Source: Siphonodentalium dalli | Taxonomy: Eukaryota > Mollusca > Scaphopoda > Gadilida > Siphonodentaliidae | NCBI GenBank assembly: GCA_032622095.1 | Contig: CP136067.1 | Span: 81,246,705 to 81,310,704 of the forward strand | DNA length: 64,000 bases | Reading direction: 5' to 3' | Shown: piece after piece, positions 55,473-64,000 of the stretch | Numbering within the stretch: the first letter of the stretch is position 1 | How the letters are laid out: every line of letters starts with the position of its first letter | Notes under the pieces: generated by a model | Told to the model about the DNA's origin: nothing | The model's database searches: none | The model's input: only the letters and a program-made list of their open reading frames with translations | Position numbers and translations under genes: made by a program

Positions 55473-57080
55473 TAACACAATAGAAACGATGTTTAGTTTG
55501 TTCAGTTGTGAGAGTATTTTTTTTAGATTATTTAATGGCAATGATATATATCTATACAATTTATACAAAGTTGACAAATGTATACATATTGAAATAGCAA
55601 TGTAAATAATTTTGGATGGAAAAGCGGTCGACATTAACATATCTCTGTGAGCTCACTATCTAGATGTATATAATCAAAACAAGATTTAACCAATAAAGTT
55701 TTAAGATGGTTAGTCGGTGGTATTAATATTAATAAATTTTATTATTAATACTGGTCAGCCTCTATAATTAAATATATCATTACCAGGGATAACACATAAA
55801 GAAGGTCAAAAAAATCCCTCTTAATTCCATAGTGGTCCCCAATACTTATGATAGGTTCAATTACGAAGACTGTCCAGTCTTAAAAGGATATGGCCAGTTG
55901 GAGATAATCAGAAACATATATTAGGTACACATATATATGTATCACATTACTATGAAAATGTGTGTGCTTTATAGGACAATACCGTGGTGTGATAATTCGG
56001 AATAGTGATTCACCAACGAAGAATTGTCCAATGACGCCAGCGTGGACCACGATGCGATTTATGATAAACACAATTTCCCAAATATTTTGTTGGCTTTGCT
56101 GTTTCCTGGATGTATTACCGAGAAAAAGCGTAATCGTTGTAAGCAGTTTACATAACTGCAAAGTGTGAGACATGAGTGTGCGATACAGACGATATCATAT
56201 AATGGCAAGCGCATTAATTTGTCGGGAATCAACATATTATAAGGAACGATTAACAACGATGACAAAGAGATGTCAGAGATGTGACTATATATTTAGAAAC
56301 ATGTGCGTAACTGGTCCCGCTATAATTGTATGGTGTTGGTGGGTCCTGTCAAGTTAACTATCGTGTTCGAATATAGTGGGACAAAGATATGCTAATATAA
56401 TGACACACAGTATCGACTCGTATACCATGCGTTATATAGCAACTACATGTATATGACCAGCTAGGTCAATGCCATGTTTAATTTTTTTATTTCACTTGAG
56501 TGTATGGTGATCGGGAGAGAAGTAGCATATAAGTGGCCCGCACTTGTTCTTCAATCCCGTTGCCGACTGTGTGTATTTATATGCATATATGGCGAATAAA
56601 TATGTTTAAACCAGCTAGGTCGACCAGACCGATAAAGTTCCCGTTGCATCTAGCCTCCATATAGTGGCGTTGATAGGATCAATGTCGCAATCTGCATCCG
56701 TATATATTGCAGTGCATGAACCTTTCGGCTAAAGACGCACTGGTCCATGTGCTACCACGACCGAGTAACTTTATAACCCTGCATGTGGTAACTCAAGTAG
56801 CTTTCTTTAACGTGCACACATCGAGGCGTGTACACATATCAGCCATTAATGTCCGCGCCCGACCGAACTGCGTATTGCAACCACGATAACATACCTGGAC
56901 AAATCATCACAAATGTTGTAATTGGGGAAGTCGGCATTTTGACTTCGGATCTTTATTCAGTGATCTCGAATGAGACTTTTCAGCCTGAAAAACTTGGTAT
57001 CTGACGTAGTTCCGATTTTATCAGAATACCCTGACCAGGTATAGCTATCCCCGGTCCGCTAGCACGAGAGATCAGTGTGC
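55473..57080. other. Non-coding stretch
   Basis: A small inverted pair around 55720-55760 (GGTATTAATATTAATAAATT / TTATTATTAATACTGG). No gene recognised. Confidence 0.3.
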
Positions 57081-57231
57081 TACAGTAATGCTCTAAGTAA
57101 TCGACTCCTTAAACACAGCAGAATTATGGGTAACTTTTCAGGATTTAGTCGGAAATATGGCTTGTTGCCATTCATCGGAAAGCTCTCCACGTGCTGTGTT
57201 TCGGAGTCGATTACTTAGGGGCATTACTGTA
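57081..57231. mobile_element. TA-flanked mariner-like MITE, 147 bp, one arm shortened
   Basis: CAGTAATGCTCTAAGTAATC and GGATTTAGTCGGAAATATGG match the palindrome at 27305-27521. Here the second arm retains only the outer ~40 bp (TTACTTAGGGGCATTACTG), so the large stem is lost. Confidence 0.7.
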
Positions 57232-57391
57232 CCTCTCACCTACCAACTTCAATGCATCGATCAGATTCGGAGCCAGCTATTAGCCGATGATCACATTCGT
57301 AGATGTTTATATTCTCACACAGAAATAGATTAGAACGAGCAAACGGAATAAAACGATTAGAACAGATTTCCACAGCTTATAGACGTCAAGT

Positions 57392-57594
57392 CAATGTCGC
57401 GGAAATGGAAAATTGATGTATCCTTGCTCGAATATTACTCCTATAACTGTAAGAACTATATTGGATGACCTATATGCGCTTCATATTCCGCATATCTCGC
57501 GACAAACAACGAGATTCGAAAAGCTAGCTCTACACGAATGTGATCGATGGCGAAATACTGGTTACAATGACAGTTTTGAAGAGTTGGCTGTGAA
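57392..57594 (+). CDS. Candidate exon, unrecognised
   Basis: After CCACAGCTTATAG| an open frame runs TSSQCRGNGKLMYPCSNITP, then ILDDLYALHIPHISRQTTRF and EKLALHECDRWRNTGYNDSF, to a strong donor GTGAAA|GTAAGT. It has a protein-like composition. There is no recognised domain and no partner exon was located, so it may be spurious or part of a transposon. Confidence 0.2.
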
Positions 57595-57686
57595 AGTAAG
57601 TGTTCGATGCTTTGTGTCAATGAACCCAAGCAAGGCGTTGTCTGGAACCTAAATATATTGGGACTTGGAAAGTGGTCTGGCTATAC

Positions 57687-58447
57687 TTAGAGGATAAACA
57701 TGCGGTCTAATGTGATTTTGGGTCGTTTATCGGTGGTTGTATAATGCAGTTTACGGAATGTTCCCAGAAGTACTATCTTTTGAATTTCAGTCAAGTATAC
57801 GTTTCCTGGTATTTTCTCAACATTGTATTCCATCTTCGGTTTGATGAGTCCCAATGCCCCGATGACTATGGGCACAATAGTTGTCTTCATATCCCACATT
57901 TTCTTGACTTCATATTGGAGATATGTGTATTTTGACAGCTTTTCAGACTCCTTCACAATAACAATCTTTTCTGATGGGACAGTCATATCAAGTAAGTAAC
58001 TTGTCCTTATTATATCGGGCCGGTTCACCTTGTTTTCTTTATCAATGTACACTGGCATATCCCACAAAACGGTGACTCTGTCATTCTGAGATACAGTTTT
58101 TGGCTGATGGTTATTCCAATTTTGACATGTGTAAACGTTGTAATGTTTCAGTATAGTGCACATAACCAGCTGCCATGTTGTGTCTATGCATGTCCTCTGT
58201 TTTAGCCAGTGCTGGGCATCATTAAATCAGATGGTCGATAGTTTCTTCAATCTGGACACAAATCCTGCATTTGGAGTCGATTGGTTTGTGTAAAAATTAT
58301 ACTGTCAATTGTCTGCGCTTCGATGTACTCCAATTTCGACGGAGTGACATCGTTTGGATTTCTCATGCTTGTACACTAATTTCAAAAGACTGTCACTGGT
58401 CTGTTTCAGTAAAGTATCAAGGCCGATGGTGGATGTTTTGTAAGCGA
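57687..58447 (-). pseudogene. R2-like C-terminal region: CCHC knuckle and restriction-like endonuclease
   Basis: Starts with EFAYKTSTIGLDTLLKQ. A CCHC motif follows (CRIC...DHLI then two stop codons then C), and then the intact 158-codon frame with VTVLWDMPVY, RPDI, DMTVPSEKI and EKLSKYTYLQ. The endonuclease of R2-type elements has PD-X(12-14)-D; here only about eight residues separate PD from the next D, so the catalytic spacing appears deleted. This domain nicks the insertion target in active elements. Confidence 0.75.
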
Positions 58448-59223
58448 ATTCAAGTCACAGGCCCCTGGGGAAAAATAATAGTATACCAATATATACTATA
58501 CCGGTGACAAGATTCTCAAGGTCCGATTGTTGGGAAATCACACCATATATCATATTCATCATAGATTCTCAAAATCGTTCATCTCAGTCACATTATAGTT
58601 CAAGGTGTCTTATTGGCAATGACATTTCCTTTCCTTTGATGTATAATTCGATAATATCAAACGAAGGGAAGTCGAGATAAAATCTACTGAAAATTTGGTT
58701 GTAAAATGCGTCGTCAGTGTCCCTGTCCGCCTATACTATCCTCAATAATTCTAAAAAAATTATCAACTCAGCCAAATGCTGCCCCAATGTATGTTATCGG
58801 GCATAACATTTCCTTTCATTTGACACATAACTTGACGGAGTGAATTGAACCGAAGTCGACATACCGAACGGGGAATTTGCAAGTTTGGAAATTGTGATCG
58901 TAATAATTGAATTGGTATCCGTGTATAATTATTATACTTACCGGACAAGGAAGCTGACGACCGCTTTTTGTCGGTAGGTTTCGCTAGTTTGCGATACGAT
59001 ATATCGACTTCCCTTCATTTGATACTATCAAGTTATACATCAAAAGAAAGGAAATTTCATGGCAAATAAGACACATATTAAAACTGAGATCAGCGATTTT
59101 GTGAATCTATGAGGAATATGATAGATGGTGTGTTTTTCCCAAAATCGGATTTGTGAACCCTGTCACTGGTATATTATATATTGGTATATCTGGTATTTTT
59201 CCCCAGGGGCCTGTGATTTAAGC
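58448..59223. mobile_element. hAT-like foldback MITE, 760 bp, inside the R2-like relic
   Basis: Element 58456-59215. Ends CACAGGCCCCTGGGGAAAAA / TTTTTCCCCAGGGGCCTGTG, flanked by ATTCAAGT and ATTTAAGC (6 of 8 matching, an aged 8 bp duplication). Inner arms TCTCA(A/C)AATCG, GTGTCTTATT.GC.ATGA(C/A)ATTTCC and TTTGATGTATAA also pair. Removing it restores the LIQL-FAYK junction of the host protein, though the host needs a frame change there. Confidence 0.75.
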
Positions 59224-59888
59224 TGGATGAGACTCCACCTCCGGAATATCTACGTAAGTATATTCGATCTATATCAGCTTTGGGATGATACGTTCTCCCA
59301 ACAGTAAATGTTACTCTTGTTTTAGAATCCAGCTTTCTTAGTTCAGTAACGGTCCAATTGATGATGTTAACGGTGTATGTTAAGACTGGAACTGCAATGG
59401 AATGCATGGCTTTTACTTTGCTGGCTGCATTAAGATCACTATCGATCAACAAATGCACTATATGCGATATGCAGTGCCTCTTTCGTAATTTTGTGTCCAA
59501 TGCCGTTCTTCGCACGAACACCTGAATTGTTCTATGCTTCCTCCTGATATAATTACCTTATGATAGTATCGGGACCTGATACTACACTGGTTGTTTTCAC
59601 TAATGTCCCTTCGCAAAACTTCTTAACAGTTTTGGCCATGCCTTCTAAAGCATCACAATTTTTAGCATACAGTTTCAAGTCATCCATATACACGTACAGC
59701 AGATGGTTGAATGTTGATCATCTATTACGAAACAATAGCCTGTGTTGTTCAAATGCTGGAATAAGACCCACGCAGAATAACAGAGGAGATAATGAATCTC
59801 TTTGGGAGATTCCTCTGTGGATATTCAATTCTCTAGACTGGATAGATCCATATAAGTGAGTCAATGACATCGATGTCTTCCATTTGGT
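59224..59888 (-). pseudogene. R2-like reverse transcriptase palm and thumb segment
   Basis: The conceptual frame from 59888 gives MTKWKTSMSLTHLYG, IHRGISQRDSLSPLLFC and the catalytic YMDDLKLYAKN (after an internal stop). A separate 115-codon frame at 59174-59521 follows with AMHSIAVPVLTYTVNIINWT then VTELRKLD and YHPKADIDRIYL. This matches R2-type RT followed by thumb. At least one stop and frameshifts are present. Confidence 0.75.
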
Positions 59889-60496
59889 CATGATAGCAGG
59901 GTCCGCGCTGGACTGAAATTTACTTTTGCCAAATTATTTGCCAAATGAAATATTTTTTGCCATATTCTTTTTGAATTTGCCAAATTTTATCCCCGATAGT
60001 ATCATTTTCAGCAACATTGATTGGATGTTATGTATCGACACTCACGGTTTGATGACGTTTGGTATCAATACGAAAGTTCGTTAATAATTATACTCGCATC
60101 TCTATTATGGTTTACCATACAACAAAAACAAATCACCGAACAATAAAGTGGTAGAAGGATTGCTTCATCAAAAGGGCACACCACAAGAGGATTAGCGATG
60201 TAAACACAACCATCACACTAAATACGGGTAATCCCTCCACCCAATCGATATTAATGCTATCAGACTTAATGGAGGTGTTAACTTTTCCGAAACCAAGTAA
60301 AACACCACTAATATAATTCTATTGTATTCTCCTCAAATGAAAATGGTATTGAATGACCGATATTTTTCAACTTTATTGAGGAATTAATAAGTGACTTGCC
60401 AAAACGTTTGCCAAATGAAAATATTTTTTTGCCAAACGTGAATTATTTTTGTCATTGGCAAATTTGCCAAGTGGCAGCGCGAACCCTGCATGATAG
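59889..60496. mobile_element. hAT-like MITE, 592 bp, perfect 8 bp duplication
   Basis: Element 59897-60488. CATGATAG is directly repeated at 59889-59896 and 60489-60496. Ends CAGGGTCCGCGCTG / CAGCGCGAACCCTG are inverted with one mismatch. Subterminal blocks TTTGCCAAA and TTTGCCAAATGAAA(T)ATTTTT occur several times in both ends, as expected of transposase-binding sites. An 8 bp duplication with CAGGG-type ends points to the hAT superfamily. Confidence 0.85.
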
Positions 60497-60990
60497 TTTT
60501 AAGAAAGTTGATTATATTGGGGAGAGATTATGCATTTGCATGACTTCAATGATCCAGCTATGGGGTATACTGTCAATCCTTTGGTAGTATATCCAGATTA
60601 CTATCATGTTACGATTTATTTTCTTAGCATCTCAATAATCATCATGCATGCTGATCACAAGTTTGTATTTACATCCACATGACCCCCGTCTGCACCATTT
60701 CTGTTCATAAGGCCATATGTTATTGCGATCTAAGAAGAGCTACAATCGTTCTGACACTATGGATATAATCAGTTTTTATGTGGTGGTAAACGTATTATTG
60801 GTATTATCACGTTGCATCACTTTTAGTAAGAAGGTAAGTAACTTCACATATAAGCCAGTCAGGTGCCTTCTCTTGGGTGTCAATGAGATATGTGAACTCT
60901 CTCACTAAATCTTGGTTTGAATCACTCAATGATGTCAACCAAAAATTGGGCAACTTATCCTAACCTGGTGATTTCCAGCTCTGACACTTT
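60497..60990 (-). pseudogene. R2-like reverse transcriptase N-terminal segment
   Basis: Conceptual frames give SWKSPG(stop)DKLPNFWL, FTYLIDTQEKAPDWL, TYLLTKSDAT, PYEQKWCRRGSCGCKYKL and IDSIPHSWIIEVM in order. These are equivalents of the family's WKAPGPD, LPKS, C-RRGS-GCKDQL and FDSVPHSW blocks. Several stops and frame changes. Confidence 0.7.
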
Positions 60991-60993
60991 TAA

Positions 60994-61393
60994 TTAACCC
61001 TTTACCCAACAAACCGGCCAAAACCGGCCAAATAAAGCTTCAACAGCCTAAAATATCTTCGGTCTGTCTCAATAGAACCATACAAATATGGATATCATTG
61101 GAACCGTCTCCTTGACCACATTGTGATAGTTACAGTTATGCCCTGTGCCAATGCATTCTCTTATATATGCGAGTCGACCATAGGTCGTCTCGCATATATA
61201 AGAGAATGCATTGGCCTAAAAAAAATATTTTTTTAACACTTTTTACCATTTTTTCTTACATTCTTTAACAATTTTATAATTTTTAATGTGTTAAGCCAAT
61301 GCATTCTCTTATATATGCGAGGCGACCTATGGTCGACTCGCATATATAAGAGAATGCATTGGCACAGGGCCCTTCTGTTGGGTAAAGGGTTAA
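60994..61393. mobile_element. TTAA-flanked hairpin MITE (piggyBac-like), copy 2, 392 bp
   Basis: TTAA at 60994-60997 and 61390-61393. The ends and the two hairpins (61147-61215 and 61295-61363) are as in the 12531 copy, with about six substitutions. It is inserted in the R2-like relic just upstream of the SWKSPG block. Confidence 0.85.
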
Positions 61394-61730
61394 GCGCTAC
61401 TGTTACTTCATGCATGTGGTGTTATAATGTCCCACTCTTGTACAGGTGTGTTTTCAATTTCAGTTCTATAATCAGCGATCCATTCTATACAGACGCTCCG
61501 TGTTTCTTCTATCCTCCAAGATATTACCACAGAATGTCTCCATTTCATCTTGTGACTGATGTTTTTCAACTATATTCTGTTGTATATCAAGCTCTCGACA
61601 CAATCTCTTTACGTCATGTCACATTAGCCAATTCTGTCGATACTGCTTAACTCTTTTATCGTATCTGCGGATTCATTTTGCTTGGCGTATTTGTTTTTGT
61701 TTTAGCGTTTCTATAGTTGTCACCATTTCA
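61394..61730 (-). pseudogene. R2-like N-terminal linker segment
   Basis: The minus-strand reading gives TLKQKQIRQAK(stop)IRRYDKRVKQYRQNWLM, DVKRLCREL, FCGNILEDRRNTERL and WIADYRTEIENTPVQEW. These match the region that precedes the RT in R2-like elements (IRRY-KR--QY-QN block). The plus-strand 120-codon frame over 61288-61650 is its antisense shadow. Confidence 0.6.
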
Positions 61731-62200
61731 TCTTCACTTCTTATTTTGTTACTTATTTTTTATACCAATTTTTACAATGAAAATAAAATAGAATTAATTA
61801 TTCTGTAATCTAATGACCATGACATCAATAAAATGTGTGTTGCAGGGGTTCATTCAAAGTACATGAACAAGAGAGAATTTATAAGAAGTTAACAACATAA
61901 GATATGATCTGAAAGGGAATTGGACACACAGATAGACGATAATATAGTCTTCTTTTTGTTTGAATATCAGGTTTTACTTTCTGGAGTGTGGTTACATTTT
62001 AGGGGTTATTTGAACGAACTCGACATGCTCTAATAGTAATATATTTTACAGTTTACCTCTCATCACTTAATTTTGATTTATGGGGGGGGGGGGGAGGTTC
62101 TTATAGCCTGCCTATTATATTTCTCTAAAATTTCAATTTATAATTATAATAAGGTGAAACCAGCAGTAAATAATTATGATGAAATTGTAATTGCCCACGC
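61731..62200. other. Non-coding stretch
   Basis: A G-run lies near 62080-62093. No further part of the R2-like element recognised. Confidence 0.3.
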
Positions 62201-62212
62201 ACTTTAAGGATA

Positions 62213-62368
62213 TTAAGTTAACTTTAGTAGTTTAAAATATTAAGTTAGCTTTAGTAGTTTAAAATATTAAGTTAAATTTAGTAGTTTAAAATATTAAGTT
62301 AGCTTTAGTAGTTTAAAATATTAAGTTAACTTTAGTAGTTTAAAATATTAAGTTAACTTTAGTAATTT
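62213..62368 (+). repeat. Tandem repeat, 27 bp unit, about six copies
   Basis: Unit TTAAGTTAACTTTAGTAG TTTAAAATA, with AACTTT/AGCTTT/AAATTT variants. Confidence 0.9.
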
Positions 62369-63454
62369 TGTCACAATAAATAAACAGTATTTATATCATT
62401 ATAAACATGTGTTAGCACAGTTAATCAACCTATTCTCACGACATTAAGCCAACTCACGACTTTTCATGTTTACGCTCTTTAGCAGGTATTTTCACTGTGA
62501 AATAACTGGTAATAGTCAATATTTATTTATTATCTGCTTACCTCAGAGTCAAATAATCATATAATGTACCTATTTCACATAATAGGTCGATTATGTGCGT
62601 ATTTCCGCGAGGATATATTGATTGAATATATTAGCATAAACCATAACCCATTGATTGTACATTCCAGTACTTCTCTAGACTACTCTGAAACCCAATAAGT
62701 CTCTTCCTGTACTACCTTATCTCTGCAAACACTACAATATTTACTAATTTGGTTTATCTTTCATGTTTATATTCACTCAAATTCATACACAATTATTATT
62801 ATTATCTATAACCTGACGAAACTGGCTTATCCCATCTCGCGAAAAACCAGAAATACAATATACGATAATTAAATAATCATTGCTTGATGCAGAAATTTCT
62901 AATCACATAAACATAAAAATCGACGATGTAGAAGGACAATACAATACATGCACTAACAATCCCACCACAGGTATGAAATATAGACAAAACTAGATTTGAC
63001 GTGTCGTGTGTTGCTTGAACGCCTCATGCATGGTAGGGTAGACGGCAAGACTAGTTACTATGTCGATTTCACGTTATTTTTTTCTCGCCGGGTGGGGTGC
63101 TGCATGTAATGTTCTCGGAAATGACCAATATAAACACAATGCTTAATGTCGAATCCGCTCCATGGCAACATGATTGTTTGTATTATTTGCTATATCTCAC
63201 ATATTGTAATAGCTAATACATTAACAGGATCTCAAGTAATTTGACTACATGTACCGTGTTTTCTTCCTAATTTCATCTCCAAGTTGTTTAAACGGCCAAA
63301 TGTTATCACCATTTATTATCTAACATACCTCAAATGGACCACCCGGACCACCCGGTGTCCAAAACAGTAAGCTACAAAGGTCTATTGACAATCTAATTAT
63401 CATTAAATATGTTTCATTTTTTTTTCATTTTTGTCCTTCGTTTCTGTTAGATTG
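62369..63454. other. Non-coding; contains a relative of 19190-19360
   Basis: The 62465-62625 segment shares ACGCTCTTTA, AGGTCGATTATGTG and CGCGAGGATAT with 19190-19360. No gene seen. Confidence 0.4.
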
Positions 63455-63989
63455 TTAAAGGTGGATTATCTCTTTAAATAACAAATTTGAAATAGTTGCG
63501 TGGGTATAACATAATAGTTATGAATTGAAGACCCCTGTCTGGAAAGGCTTCTATCAATTAATATTGATTTTATTTGAATATTTTATTGATTAATTGGGAC
63601 ACCTTATTTGTCTATTTTTAGAACAGACCATTCGGCGATACCATATAGCGATAGAGAGCATTAGGTTGCTCCTATAGCTACGTACCAAACGACCAATGTC
63701 CCAGATTGATTGATTGTATTATTTATGGCATAGCTATAAACAATAATGAGTCTAATTTACGTTTATTTGTGACAAAATTACGCAATAAAATTTCTGGTCT
63801 CTGTTAACAGTAACCGCTATTGTTCGTTAGCTAAACAATCACACCTTTAATCCAGAAAATATATGAAATAAAATCAATATTAATATATAGATAGAAGCAT
63901 TTCCGGACAGGAGTCTTCGATTCATATCTAATATTTTATACCCCGGTAACTATATAATACATGTTTACAAAGAGATAATCCACCTTTAA
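63455..63989. mobile_element. TTAA-flanked MITE (AGGTGGATTATC family), copy 2, 527 bp
   Basis: Ends AGGTGGATTATCTCTTT / AAAGAGATAATCCACCT, TTAA on both sides. It aligns along its length with the copy at 13207-13734 (shared TTTCTGGTCTCTGTTAACAG, TTCCGGACAGGAGTCTTCGA, ACCCCGGTAACTATATAATA). Confidence 0.8.
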
Positions 63990-64000
63990 TTGTCACATAT

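Larger units (their letters stand above)
57687..61730 (-). mobile_element. Decayed R2-like non-LTR retrotransposon, interrupted by three MITEs
   Basis: From high to low coordinates the minus strand shows, in the family order, an N-terminal linker (61395-61730), RT (60500-60990, then 59224-59888), a thumb, a CCHC knuckle and a restriction-like endonuclease (57687-58447). It is interrupted by a piggyBac-like MITE (60994-61393), a hAT-like MITE (59889-60496) and a foldback hAT-like MITE (58448-59223). Numerous stops and frameshifts show it is dead. The N-terminal zinc fingers were not found. Confidence 0.8.

Noticed and set aside
61288-61650. 120-codon plus-strand frame
   Set aside because: It spans a MITE end and the antisense of the R2-like relic.

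Overview
This window looks like nuclear DNA from a mollusc, most likely a bivalve. It is AT-rich and has no compact operons. Coding sequence is confined to short, phase-matched, spliced exons, and the rest is mostly small transposable elements. The bivalve placement is inference. It rests on Helentron-like elements built around arrays of about 160 bp, a decayed R2-like non-LTR element, a tRNA-derived SINE with a CAAT tail, and a Zasp/PDLIM-type muscle gene. The sequence alone does not fix the species.

Two host genes can be supported. (1) On the plus strand at 2534-4364, three exons with matching phases encode the C-terminal part of a protein I do not recognise; it ends in an acidic tail. (2) On the minus strand, a gene starts at 50659 and its first exon encodes the first half of a PDZ domain (PWGFRLQGG motif). 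The second half of the domain lies 20.8 kb away at 29590-29738. The phase-0 join is exact and the product resembles the PDZ domain of LDB3/ZASP and PDLIM proteins. A phase-compatible exon with a stop codon at 21919-22006 may end a PDZ-only isoform. LIM or other exons, if present, were not found and may lie to the left of the window. CCAAT, MEF2-like and MCAT-like sites lie just upstream of the start codon.

Layout. 1-4.9 kb: plus-strand gene, with a 1.8 kb Helentron-like element ending about 9 bp from one of its exons. 5-9 kb: foldback DNA, a diverged repeat series and a second Helentron-like element. 9.8-12.3 kb: a 2.5 kb element with long inverted ends. 12.5-15.6 kb: a cluster of TTAA-flanked and TA-flanked MITEs with conserved hairpins. 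16-17 kb: CR1-like LINE remnant and a palindrome. 18-21.5 kb: MITE remnants, including three concentric palindromic shells. 22-29.6 kb: second intron of the PDZ gene, with a 1.9 kb minisatellite, a SINE and several foldback elements. 29.7-50.6 kb: the large first intron, full of inverted repeats. 50.7-53 kb: promoter region and a tandem duplication. 53-55.5 kb: a mariner-like TIR element carrying a 5'-truncated Jockey/CR1-type LINE flanked by a 68 bp perfect duplication. 57.7-61.7 kb: an R2-like LINE relic interrupted by three different MITEs. 62-64 kb: a 27 bp tandem array and an intact TTAA-flanked MITE at the right edge.

The host genes have no visible functional link to each other. The strongest biological signals are the split PDZ gene and a recurrent hairpin of about 69 bp. 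That hairpin occurs nine times in TTAA-flanked elements, with paired arm changes that keep the stem base-paired.
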